Source: Duganella sp. BJB480
Lineage (GTDB): Bacteria > Pseudomonadota > Gammaproteobacteria > Burkholderiales > Burkholderiaceae_D
DNA: 64,000 nt
Assembly: GCA_003416985.1 (NCBI GenBank)
Contig: QVIN01000011.1
Location: 1 to 64,000, forward strand
Direction: 5' to 3'
This document shows, in pieces, positions 26,168 through 34,369 of the stretch. Both the position numbers and the translations under genes were made by a program. Under the pieces are notes generated by a model. The model was not told where the DNA came from. It saw only the letters and a program-made list of their open reading frames with translations, and did no database searches. The number at the start of each line of letters is the position of its first letter. The first letter of the stretch is position 1.

Positions 26168-26860
26168 ATGAAAATCCTGTTGATAGAAGACGACCTCGAC
26201 CTGGGCAACGGCGTACGCATCGCGCTGTCGGAGCAGGGCATGGAGGTGGTGTGGGTACGCACCCTGGACGACGCCACGCGCAGCCTGGCGCACGACGGCT
26301 GCGACCTGGTGTTGCTCGACCTGGGCCTGCCCGACGGCGACGGCCTGACCCTGCTGGGCCAGCTGCGCCGCAACAAGGTTCCGGGCGACAGCGGCGACCT
26401 GCCGGTGCTGATCCTGAGCGCGCGCGACACGCTGGACGACCGCCTGTCCGGCCTGGACGGCGGCGCCGACGACTACCTGGTCAAGCCCTTCGTGCTGGCC
26501 GAGCTGCTGTCGCGGGTGCGGGCGCTGGCGCGGCGCAGCTACGGTTTCGACGGCGAGACCATCGAGGTGCGCGGGCTGGTGCTGCACGCGCCGACCCGCC
26601 GCGTCAGCGTGGCCGGTCGCACGGTGGAGCTGACGGCCAGCGAATACGCGCTGCTCAAGATGCTGATGATGCGGACCGACCGCGTGCTGACCCGGCGCGT
26701 GCTGGAGGAACAAACGCTGCCCGGCAGCCAGACCAACGCCAGCAACACGCTGGACGTCCACATGGCCAACCTGCGGCGCAAGATCGGCGAGGGCTATATC
26801 CGCACCGTGCGCGGCATCGGCTACGTGATCGACCTGCAGGCGCCGGGCGGTGCCGCGTGA
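26168..26860 (+). CDS. OmpR-family response regulator
   Basis: A 230-residue regulator: receiver domain (1-120) with the acidic pocket EDD, the phospho-acceptor Asp in LVLLDLGLPDGDG (about residue 51), and the Lys in VKPF; winged-helix DNA-binding domain (about 130-225, ASEYALLKMLM; TLDVHMANLRRKIG; IRTVRGIGYVI). The receiver has a short insert around residue 75 (VPGDSGDLP) as in some QseB/PmrA relatives. It overlaps the kinase gene by four bases. Confidence 0.94.
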   Translation: MKILLIEDDLDLGNGVRIALSEQGMEVVWVRTLDDATRSLAHDGCDLVLLDLGLPDGDGLTLLGQLRRNKVPGDSGDLPVLILSARDTLDDRLSGLDGGADDYLVKPFVLAELLSRVRALARRSYGFDGETIEVRGLVLHAPTRRVSVAGRTVELTASEYALLKMLMMRTDRVLTRRVLEEQTLPGSQTNASNTLDVHMANLRRKIGEGYIRTVRGIGYVIDLQAPGGAA

Positions 26861-28254
26861 GCTGGCTGCGGCGCTTGTGGCGCGTGGTGGCCGAGCCGAC
26901 CCTGGTGCGGCGGCTGATGCTGGTGCAGGTGCTGCTGGTGCTGGTGATGTGGGGCGGCATCATCGCCATGCTGGTCCACAATGGCGGCGACAGCTCCAGC
27001 TACCTGAACGCGATCAAGTCGTTCGACGCGGTCATCAGCGTGGCCGACAACCTTGCCAGTCAGCCGGCGTTGCAGCAGCAAAGCCTGGCCAAGATAGACG
27101 CCGCGCTGCGGGAAGAATTCGATGCCGCCAATCTGACGGAGCTGGGGCCGTTGCTGATGGTCTGGCAGGGCGGTCGGCTGGTCTACCGTTCGAAGGGCGC
27201 GCCGCCGGATTGGCGCCCCGGCGGCGCGCAAGGCATGGAGACCTTGTACCTCGGCGACAAGCGCTACCGCGCGCTCACCGTGTACTCGCGCACCTCCGAC
27301 ACGAGGGTGATGGCGGCGGGGCCGGTGGGCATACTGAACGTCTTCCTGACGATCAATTCACGCGGCTACTTCCTGCTGCCCCTGGTGATCAGCCTGCCGC
27401 TGCTGCCCTTGCCGGCGTGGTGGTCGATCCGCGTGGCGATGCGGCCGTGGCGGCGGGTGGCGCAGGAGGTGGCGGCGCGCGGCCCGCACGACCTGGCGCC
27501 GCTGACGTTCAAGCCGCCGCACCGCGAACTGGCGGCGATGGTCGACAGCGTCAACGCTTTGCTGCTGCGCGTCAGCCAGAGCGCGCTGCGCGAACGCAGC
27601 TTCATCGCCGACGCCGCGCACGAGTTGCGCACGCCGCTGGCGGCCATGCGCGTCAACGCCGAGGCCTTGCAGGGACAGGCCAACGGCCCGGTGCAGCGCG
27701 AGCTGTTGAACGGCATCCTCAGCAGCGGCAACCGCGCCGGGCGGCTGGTGGGCCAGCTGCTGCAACTGATGCGCAGCGACGCCACCGGCAGCGAGCCGCA
27801 CGCGCCGCTGGCGCTGGACGCCTTGCTGCAGGACCGGTTGGCGGCGCTGTCGGGGCTGGCCTCGCGCAACGGCGTGGAGCTGGAGCTGGCCGCGACCGAG
27901 CCGGTGCGCGTCATGGGACAGCGCGAGAGTCTGGTGTCGCTGGTGGACAATCTGGTGGAGAACGCGATCAAGTACAGCCCGCCGCATGGTGTGGTGCGGG
28001 TCGGCCTGGCCGGTGTGGCCGGGCGGGCGGTGTTGACGGTGGAGGATCAGGGGCCGGGCATCGCGCCCGAGTTGCGCGAGCGCGTGTTCGACCGTTTCTT
28101 CCGCGATCCGCAGCAGACCAAGAGCGGCAGCGGGCTGGGCTTGGCGATCGCCGCCTCGGCGGCGGCCAGCCATGGCGGCAGCATCGAATTGAGCGACGCG
28201 CAGGGCGGCGGCCTGCTGGCCACCGTCCTGCTGCCGCTCGGCGACATCAGCTGA
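26857..28254 (+). CDS. Sensor histidine kinase
   Basis: Partner kinase of the preceding regulator, 465 residues. Two membrane segments (about 20-45 and 168-190) flank a periplasmic sensor of about 120 residues; then HAMP-like linker, dimerisation/phospho-acceptor helix (DAAHELRTPLAAMRVNAEAL) and HATPase (NLVENAIKYSPPHG; DQGPGIAPE; GSGLGLAIA). The GTG start at 26857 overlaps the regulator stop (GTGA). Architecture matches QseC/PmrB-like kinases. It overlaps the convergent glycerophosphodiesterase gene by eight bases. Confidence 0.93.
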   Translation: MSWLRRLWRVVAEPTLVRRLMLVQVLLVLVMWGGIIAMLVHNGGDSSSYLNAIKSFDAVISVADNLASQPALQQQSLAKIDAALREEFDAANLTELGPLLMVWQGGRLVYRSKGAPPDWRPGGAQGMETLYLGDKRYRALTVYSRTSDTRVMAAGPVGILNVFLTINSRGYFLLPLVISLPLLPLPAWWSIRVAMRPWRRVAQEVAARGPHDLAPLTFKPPHRELAAMVDSVNALLLRVSQSALRERSFIADAAHELRTPLAAMRVNAEALQGQANGPVQRELLNGILSSGNRAGRLVGQLLQLMRSDATGSEPHAPLALDALLQDRLAALSGLASRNGVELELAATEPVRVMGQRESLVSLVDNLVENAIKYSPPHGVVRVGLAGVAGRAVLTVEDQGPGIAPELRERVFDRFFRDPQQTKSGSGLGLAIAASAAASHGGSIELSDAQGGGLLATVLLPLGDIS

Positions 28255-29416
28255 GCGCAGCCCGGCCCAGCGCCGGATCGTCGGTGAAGAAGCCGTCCAT
28301 GCCGGTGGCGACGTAGCGCTTGATTTCGGCGATCGAGCCGGCCTCGTTGCGCGCGGCGTCGCCGGCGTTGTTGCGGAAATCCGCCGCCAGGAAATGGTTC
28401 TCCGGACGGAAGGTCCACGGCTCCACCCGCAGGCCGGCCTTGTGCGCATCGTCCACCAGCGAGCTAGGCTGGTCCAGGCTGCCGTCCTTCTTCAGCGGGA
28501 TCAGCGAGCGCGTCGGCGGCGCCACCACGTCGGCGTACTGCGCGATGTCGCGCAGGCCGGCCGGCGTGCACATCTGCGCGAAGGTCAGCGTGCCGCCGGC
28601 CTTGGCCACGTCCATCGGCCGCACGTTCTCGCCGATCACCAGCTGCATCAGGCGCAGGTTGGCGCGCTGGCCCAGCTTGCCGCGCATGTACTTCAGGTTG
28701 GCCACCTCGAACGATTGGATCTCCACCGGGTTGCGGCGCGTGTAGTCGTGCGCGGCCAGGATGGACAGGAAGCGGTCCTCCAGCGGCAGGCCGACGCTGG
28801 CGAAGTAGGTCGAATGCTTCAGCTCCGGCACCAGGCCGATGATGCGCCCGCGCGCCGCCGCCTCGGCCGCCGTGAAGTCGATGATCTCCTCGAACGTCAG
28901 CACCTGGAACATGCCGTTGTACTGCACGCTGCCGGGACGGAACTGCGGCAGGCGCTCCACCGCGCGCAGCGTCTTCAGTTCGGCCAGCGTGAAGTCGTCG
29001 ACGAACCAGCCTTCGTGGGTTTCGCCGTCGATGGTCTTGCGTGTCTTGCGGCTGGCGAACTCGGGGTGGCTGGCGACGTCGGTGGTCTCGCTGAGGAAGG
29101 CCTCATGGCGCGCCACCAGCACGCCGTCCTTGGTGCTGCACAGGTCAGGCTCGATGTAGTCGGCGCCGTCGGCGATGGCCTTGGCGTACGAGCCCAGCGT
29201 GTGCTCGGGACGCAGCGCGCTGGCGCCGCGGTGGCCGAACACCAGCGGGGTCTTCGGCCCCGCGCCGACCGGGCCGACGCCCGGCAGGCCGGACAGGTCG
29301 GGCGTGGCGGCCGCCAGCACCGAGCCGGGCAGGATCAGCGCCGAAGCCGTGGCGGCAGCGGCGGTCTGGATAAAGCCGCGCCGCGACAGGCGCTTGGGCA
29401 AATAAAGATTGGTCAT
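28247..29416 (-). CDS. Glycerophosphodiester phosphodiesterase, Tat-exported
   Basis: Hydrolyses deacylated phospholipids (glycerophosphodiesters) to glycerol 3-phosphate and an alcohol in the periplasm. The 389-residue product starts with a twin-arginine signal (SRRGFIQ at about residues 11-17, then a hydrophobic stretch ending VLAA). The GDPD fold follows, with GHRGASALRPEHTLGSYAKA, IEPDLCSTKDGVLVARHE and the later ligand block VPELKHS. The ATG overlaps the TGA of the TonB receptor gene by one base, so the two are translated together. Confidence 0.92.
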   Translation of the reverse strand: MTNLYLPKRLSRRGFIQTAAAATASALILPGSVLAAATPDLSGLPGVGPVGAGPKTPLVFGHRGASALRPEHTLGSYAKAIADGADYIEPDLCSTKDGVLVARHEAFLSETTDVASHPEFASRKTRKTIDGETHEGWFVDDFTLAELKTLRAVERLPQFRPGSVQYNGMFQVLTFEEIIDFTAAEAAARGRIIGLVPELKHSTYFASVGLPLEDRFLSILAAHDYTRRNPVEIQSFEVANLKYMRGKLGQRANLRLMQLVIGENVRPMDVAKAGGTLTFAQMCTPAGLRDIAQYADVVAPPTRSLIPLKKDGSLDQPSSLVDDAHKAGLRVEPWTFRPENHFLAADFRNNAGDAARNEAGSIAEIKRYVATGMDGFFTDDPALGRAALS

Positions 29417-31812
29417 CAGAAGTCAGCCATCAAAGTCAGGAAGCCCTGACGCGGTGCGATCGGGTAGGTATTGTACGTCCCGCTGGCCGCGCCGACCACC
29501 ACGTTCAGGCTGCCGTCGCGATTGGCCAGGTTGCTGACGTTGAGGCGGTAGCGCGCGTTCTTGATCCAGCTGTTGTTGAGCATCGGCAGCTTGCCCGACA
29601 CGCCCAGGCTCATCAGGAAGTAGCTCGGCACGTCCAGGTCGTTGGTGTAGGTGGCGTAGCGCTTGCCGACGTAGTCGCCGATCAGCTGGAACTCGGTGTC
29701 GGCCACGGTCATCGTGGCGACGAACTTGTTCATCCACTCGGGGCTGCCCGGCACCGACTTGCCGGAGGTCGGCACCACGTCCTTGCCGTTGTTGTAGTTG
29801 TCCGAGTAGGTCGAGCGGTTGAACGACAGCGCGTCGTAGAACGAGAACATGCGGCCGAAGTGCAGCGTGCCGGAGATGTCGATGCCGTCGGTCTTGACGC
29901 CGCCGACGTTGGCCAGCACCGGATTGCCGCCGATGATGGAGGTGATCACCGGCGTCGGGCTGATGGTCAGCAGGCGGTCCTTGAAGTCCACGTGGTACAG
30001 ATTGACCTGGCCGTCGATGGCCTTCAGTGGGCCGAGGTCCAGCTGGTGGCTGGTGCGCAGGCCCAGCTCGTAGGTGATCGAGGTCTCGGGCTTGGCGCTG
30101 CTCTTGAACAGGTCGAACGCGGCCTGGCTCGCCAGGCTCCACGGCGAGGCGCCGCCGCCGCCGTAGGTGACGAACTGGCGCATGTTCTTCTGCACGTTGA
30201 CGAACATCTGGTCCTGCGGCGTGATGTCCCAGCGCGCGCCGACCTGCGGCAGGAACCATTTCTTGGTGATGATCTCGCCCACCGGCAGCGCCAGCGAACC
30301 GTTGGCGATGGCGCCCTTGGCCGGCTGCACCGGGAACTGGCCGTCCGCGAACTGCAGGCTGGACTTGAAGCCGGCCTGCACCGCCAGGTCGTTGCGCACG
30401 CGCCATTCGTCCTGCAGGTGGAGCTGGGCGACCTTGTTGTCGATCTCGCTGCCGTACTGCGTGATCAGCGGATTGCTCGGACGGTCGTACGGCGAGCTTG
30501 GATGATTGACGTCCAGCGCGTACCAGCGGCGGTAGGCCGACGAGCGGTTATGTTCCAGCCACAGGCCGCCCTGCAGCTTGTGGTTGCCGAACTCGCTGGT
30601 CAGGGTCGACAGCCAGCCGTTGCGGTTGATCGCGTACTCGGTGGTGCGGGTGGCGTAGCCGGAATTGCCGAACACCTGCTTCAGGTTCTGGCCGGGGAAG
30701 TAGACCGCGAACAGGCCCGGCAGGCCGGCCACGCCGATCGGGCCGGCCACCACGCCGACGCCGTCGTCGTTGTGGTAGTAGACCTGGTTGGACCAGGTGG
30801 TCGATTCGCCGATGTTCAGGTCGTACTTGGCGTAGGTCAGGTAATCCTTGCGCTGGGCGTCGCTGTAGTAGTTGCGGTAGTTGTTGCCATCGGCCGGAGG
30901 CGTGGCGCCGGTGGGCGACAGGTAGGCCAGCGCGGCCTGGAAGTCCGGGTAGGTGAACGGACGGGTGTAGGGCTGGAACTTCTCGCTGGCCGAGCGCACG
31001 GTGGCGTCCTCGTTCGGTTCGATCTTGTCCGAATAGTTGAAGTACAAGGTCAGCTTGCCGGCGTTGCCCTGGTTGATGTACTTGGCGTTGATCTGGTCGC
31101 CGCCCTGGCGGCCGTTGAAGTCCCAGGCCTTCTGCTCGTGATGGATGGCCGAAATGTAGGCGCTGTTGCCGTTGCCGAAATCGCCCGTGTCGTAGCGCAG
31201 GAAGGTGCGCGAGGTGCTGTGGCTGCCGACGGTTTGCTGCACGGCCAGGTTGCGGCTGCGTTGCGGATCGCTGGAGAAAGTCTCGATGGTGCCGCCCAGG
31301 TTGCTGGTGGAGGCGGTCGACAGATCGCCCGCGCCGGACGACAGGATCACGCTGCCGACGTTCTCGCTGATGACGGCGCGTTGCGGCGACAGGCCGTTGT
31401 AGTTGCCGTACTGCTGGTCGCCGAGCGGCACGCCGTCCATGGTGTAGCCCAGCTGCTGGCCGCTGAAGCCGTGCACGAACAGCGACAGGTTTTGTTCATT
31501 GTTGCCCCACGGGTCGGCGGTCTGGAAGCTCACGCCCGGCAGGGTTTCGAGCGCCTTCAGGGGATTAATCCCTGGCAGGATCTTCTGCATATCGCCCTTG
31601 GTCAGCGCGACCGAGGAGCGGGTCTTGCGGGTGGCGATTTCGATCGTGGCGACCGGTGCGGCGGCGGCCGCCTCGGCTTCCGTGGCGTGACCGGCGGCTG
31701 CGGCGGGCGCATCGGCGGCCATGTCGGCAACGGCGGCGGCGACATTGGCGGCCATCGCCAGCATAGGGAAGCTCAGCGCGGCGAAGCACACTGCGGATAA
31801 TTTCTTGTTCAT
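29416..31812 (-). CDS. TonB-dependent receptor coupled to a glycerophosphodiesterase
   Basis: Outer-membrane TonB-dependent transporter, 798 residues. A signal peptide (about 1-21) is followed by an Ala-rich linker, the plug (TRKTRSSVALTKGDMQKILP; LFVHGFSGQQLGYTMDGVPLGD) and a barrel ending in Phe (FLTLMADF). The start at 31812 is preceded by AAGG; the frame is open to 31866 but that extension precedes the signal peptide. No Fur box is visible. The overlap with the phosphodiesterase gene suggests import of a glycerophosphodiester or related organophosphate; the substrate is inference. Confidence 0.88.
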   Translation of the reverse strand: MNKKLSAVCFAALSFPMLAMAANVAAAVADMAADAPAAAAGHATEAEAAAAAPVATIEIATRKTRSSVALTKGDMQKILPGINPLKALETLPGVSFQTADPWGNNEQNLSLFVHGFSGQQLGYTMDGVPLGDQQYGNYNGLSPQRAVISENVGSVILSSGAGDLSTASTSNLGGTIETFSSDPQRSRNLAVQQTVGSHSTSRTFLRYDTGDFGNGNSAYISAIHHEQKAWDFNGRQGGDQINAKYINQGNAGKLTLYFNYSDKIEPNEDATVRSASEKFQPYTRPFTYPDFQAALAYLSPTGATPPADGNNYRNYYSDAQRKDYLTYAKYDLNIGESTTWSNQVYYHNDDGVGVVAGPIGVAGLPGLFAVYFPGQNLKQVFGNSGYATRTTEYAINRNGWLSTLTSEFGNHKLQGGLWLEHNRSSAYRRWYALDVNHPSSPYDRPSNPLITQYGSEIDNKVAQLHLQDEWRVRNDLAVQAGFKSSLQFADGQFPVQPAKGAIANGSLALPVGEIITKKWFLPQVGARWDITPQDQMFVNVQKNMRQFVTYGGGGASPWSLASQAAFDLFKSSAKPETSITYELGLRTSHQLDLGPLKAIDGQVNLYHVDFKDRLLTISPTPVITSIIGGNPVLANVGGVKTDGIDISGTLHFGRMFSFYDALSFNRSTYSDNYNNGKDVVPTSGKSVPGSPEWMNKFVATMTVADTEFQLIGDYVGKRYATYTNDLDVPSYFLMSLGVSGKLPMLNNSWIKNARYRLNVSNLANRDGSLNVVVGAASGTYNTYPIAPRQGFLTLMADF

Positions 31813-31930
31813 GATCTGCCTTGGATACCAGTTGGAGGAAATGTAAACTTTGCGCATGATAGGCACCGAGTGTTACCGGGTGATGACGCCGTGCGCTACA
31901 CTGCTGGCTGGAAATAACGAGAGGATCGCG

Positions 31931-32245
31931 ATGCGCAAACTTTGGATGCTGGCGCTGGCCCTGCCATTGGCCGGCTGCTACACGGTGAATCAGGCGGGGC
32001 TGGGCAACTTCATCACGCAGACGGTACAGCCGGGCATGCCGCTGGAGCAGGCGCTGGTGCGGATGCGCGCCGAAGGCTTCTACTGCAACACCAGCACGGC
32101 CGGCACGGTAACGATCTGCACCCGCAACCAGGAGCGCCTGCTGCGCGGCTCGTGTGTGGAGCGGGTCGACCTGGTGCGCAGCGCCACCTCGACGCAAACG
32201 CTGGGCAAGATCGACGTCATGGAAACCCGTTGCGCAAAACTATGA
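31931..32245 (+). CDS. Small lipoprotein
   Basis: A 104-residue lipoprotein: short signal with lipobox LAGC (Cys at about residue 17), then a globular part with two further Cys pairs (FYCNTS...TICTRN, GSCVERV...ETRCAKL) that may form disulfides. No known domain recognised. GAGAGGA precedes the ATG. The stop codon is directly followed by a tandem 42-bp repeat. Confidence 0.78.
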   Translation: MRKLWMLALALPLAGCYTVNQAGLGNFITQTVQPGMPLEQALVRMRAEGFYCNTSTAGTVTICTRNQERLLRGSCVERVDLVRSATSTQTLGKIDVMETRCAKL

Positions 32246-32326
32246 TGGGGTCAAGTCTGACATTCGGACACGGCCTGTGCCGTATGGTGGGGTCAAGTCT
32301 GACATTCGGACACGGCCTCTGCCGTA
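32246..32326 (+). repeat. Tandem 42-bp repeat, two copies
   Basis: A 39-base unit (TGGGGTCAAGTCTGACATTC, then GGACACGGCC-TSTGCCGTA) occurs at 32246-32284 and 32288-32326, differing at one position. Each copy carries a small hairpin (ACGGC-loop-GCCGT). The copies fill nearly all the space between the lipoprotein stop and the GNAT start. It looks like a dispersed extragenic repeat of this lineage; dispersal cannot be tested here. Confidence 0.85.
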
Positions 32327-32342
32327 GCTGGCGGGTGCCTGC

Positions 32343-32918
32343 ATGACCTCGCCCGTACAGATCGCGCAGATGACCACCGGTCGCCTGCTGCTCAAACGCC
32401 CGGCCGCCGGCGATGGCGCCAGGATGCTGGCGTATCGCGAAAGGAACCGCGCCCATCTGGAACCGTGGGAGCCCAAGCGCACCGGCCAGTTCTACACCTT
32501 GCAAGCGGTTGAGGAACAGCTCGGCCGGATGGAGCGGCTGATCGAGGAAAGGTCGGCGCTGTTCTGGCTGCTGCAATTTCCCGACAGCGAGGAAGTGGTC
32601 GGCGAGTGCGGCTTCACCAATATCGTGCGGGGACCGTTTCAGGCGTGCCACCTGGGCTTCTCGCTGGACAGCCGGCACACGGGCAAGGGCCTGATGCACG
32701 AGGCGCTGGTGGCGGCGATCGCATACACGTTCGAAGCGCACGGCCTGCATCGCATCATGGCCAACTATCAGCCCTCCAACACCGGCAGCGAGAAACTGCT
32801 GCGCCGCCTGGGTTTCGAGCGCGAGGGCCTGGCCAGAAAGTACCTGAAGATAAACGGACATTGGGCCGACCATGTGCTCACGTCCTTGATCAACCCTGTG
32901 GAAGCAAAAGATGATTGA
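32343..32918 (+). CDS. GNAT N-acetyltransferase, RimJ/RimL type
   Basis: A 191-residue acetyl-CoA-dependent acetyltransferase: TGRLLLKRPAAGDGARML at the N-terminus, LGFSLDSRHTGKGLMHEALV (acetyl-CoA binding) at about 105-124 and a C-terminal HRIMANYQPSNTGSEKLLRR block with the Asn/Ser of the RimJ family. It probably acetylates a protein N-terminus or small molecule. It overlaps the MgtC gene by eight bases. Confidence 0.9.
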   Translation: MTSPVQIAQMTTGRLLLKRPAAGDGARMLAYRERNRAHLEPWEPKRTGQFYTLQAVEEQLGRMERLIEERSALFWLLQFPDSEEVVGECGFTNIVRGPFQACHLGFSLDSRHTGKGLMHEALVAAIAYTFEAHGLHRIMANYQPSNTGSEKLLRRLGFEREGLARKYLKINGHWADHVLTSLINPVEAKDD

Positions 32919-33399
32919 TTATTGGGATATCGCGGGCCGCCTCGTGATCGCGCTGCTGTTCGGCTGCATCATCGGCATCGAACGCAATCTGCATGGCAAG
33001 CCCACCGGCATGAACACGCTGGGCCTGGTCGCGATGGGCGCGGCGCTGGTGACGATAGCCAGCATGGAATTCTCACCGCTCGACGGCGCGTACAGCCACG
33101 ATGCCCTGAGCCGCGCGATCCAGGGCGTAGTGACGGGCATCGGATTTCTTGGGGCCGGTGTGATCGTGTTGAACAACCAGTCATCGAAAGTGAAGGGGCT
33201 GACGACGGCCGCGTCGATCTGGATGACGGCGGGTATCGGCATCGTCTGCGGCATGGGCGCGTGGCGCATCGCCGGCATCGGCCTGGGTCTGGTGCTGCTG
33301 CTGTTCCTGGTCGGCCATCCGCTGGAGCGCATGCTGCACCGGCGCTGGCTGGGCAAGAGCGAGAAGGAGCGGGCTGAAATCAATCTGCACGACGAATAG
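32911..33399 (+). CDS. MgtC/SapB family membrane protein
   Basis: A 162-residue inner-membrane protein with four or five hydrophobic segments and the MgtC signatures GCIIGIERNLHGKPTGMNT (about 18-36) and QGVVTGIGFLGAGVI (about 70-84, with the conserved Gly-rich turn). It ends after the membrane domain and so lacks the soluble C-terminal domain of Salmonella MgtC, as in most SapB-like members. Role in low-magnesium or envelope stress is family-level knowledge only. Confidence 0.9.
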   Translation: MIDYWDIAGRLVIALLFGCIIGIERNLHGKPTGMNTLGLVAMGAALVTIASMEFSPLDGAYSHDALSRAIQGVVTGIGFLGAGVIVLNNQSSKVKGLTTAASIWMTAGIGIVCGMGAWRIAGIGLGLVLLLFLVGHPLERMLHRRWLGKSEKERAEINLHDE

Positions 33400-33416
33400 A
33401 AAGAGTGTATCCAAAA

Positions 33417-34313
33417 ATGAAAAAGAAACTTCTCGTTTGTTCCATGCTTTTCCTGGGAGCGTTCCTCACCACCGCCGGCGCGGCGGACTGGTATGCGCCG
33501 CAAGAGCCTTTCCGCGTGTATGGCAGCACCTACTACGTCGGCACGGGCGGCATAAGTGCTGTTCTGATCACGTCGCCGTCGGGGCACATCCTGGTCGATG
33601 CCGGCGGCCCCGAGGCGGGCGCCCAGGTGGTGGCGCATATCCGCAAGCTGGGCTTCCGGGTCGAAGACATCCGCTACATCCTGAATTCGCACGCCCACCA
33701 GGATCATGCCGGCGCCATCGCGGACTTGCAGAAGCTGAGCGGCGCGACGGTGCTGGCCAGCCCGGCCGCCGTCCAGGTGCTCGCAAGCGGCCAGCCGGAC
33801 CGGGGCGATGCGCAATATCCGAACCTGACGCCCATGGCTCCACTCGCGCCCACGCGCGCGGTGCGTGACGGCGAAATCATCCACCTCGGACCGCTGGCCG
33901 TGACCGCGCACTTCACACCGGGACACACCAAGGGCGGAACCAGCTGGGCTTGGGAAACCGAAGAAAAAGGACGGATCGTGAACGTGGTGTTTGCCGACAG
34001 CCTGACCGCGCTGGCCGCCGAAGGACTGCGTTTCAGCGGCAATCCGCTTTACCCGCAGGCGCAGGCCGATGTCGAGCGCTCGTTCGCCACCGTCGAAGCG
34101 CTGCCCTGCGACATCCTCGTCTCCGCGCATCCGGAAGCCGGCGGCCTGTGGGAACGCAAGGCTAAACAGGCGGAGCTCGGCGATGCCGCCTTCATCGACA
34201 CCAAGGCCTGCCGCAACTACGCGGCCAAGGCGCGCGCGACTCTTGCCGAGACGCTCAGTGCCGAGGCGGCGCTCGGCAAGGCCAGCGCACACGCGAGCAG
34301 CGCGGAGCAATAA
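33417..34313 (+). CDS. Subclass B3 metallo-beta-lactamase
   Basis: Periplasmic zinc hydrolase of beta-lactams including carbapenems, 298 residues. After a signal peptide (about 1-22, ending AGAA) comes the MBL fold with the B3 zinc sites: HAHQDH (SHAHQDHAGA), the His in TPGHTKGGTSW and the His in SAHPEAGG. Composition matches neighbours, so it is probably a resident gene, as the THIN-B enzyme is in Janthinobacterium. ATG 33417 is preferred; GTG at 33405 adds four residues. Related B3-fold non-lactamases exist, so activity is likely but not certain. Confidence 0.88.
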   Translation: MKKKLLVCSMLFLGAFLTTAGAADWYAPQEPFRVYGSTYYVGTGGISAVLITSPSGHILVDAGGPEAGAQVVAHIRKLGFRVEDIRYILNSHAHQDHAGAIADLQKLSGATVLASPAAVQVLASGQPDRGDAQYPNLTPMAPLAPTRAVRDGEIIHLGPLAVTAHFTPGHTKGGTSWAWETEEKGRIVNVVFADSLTALAAEGLRFSGNPLYPQAQADVERSFATVEALPCDILVSAHPEAGGLWERKAKQAELGDAAFIDTKACRNYAAKARATLAETLSAEAALGKASAHASSAEQ

Positions 34314-34348
34314 AAAACGCGCTGGACTTGAACGTCGGGCGCGTTTTT
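34313..34348. terminator. Bidirectional rho-independent terminator
   Basis: AAAAACGCGC and GCGCGTTTTT form an inverted repeat around an 18-base loop, with A- and T-tracts on the two sides. It lies between the beta-lactamase gene (+) and hslO (-), serving both. Confidence 0.8.
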
Positions 34349-34369
34349 CTGTGCGGCGAAGCCGGCGGC

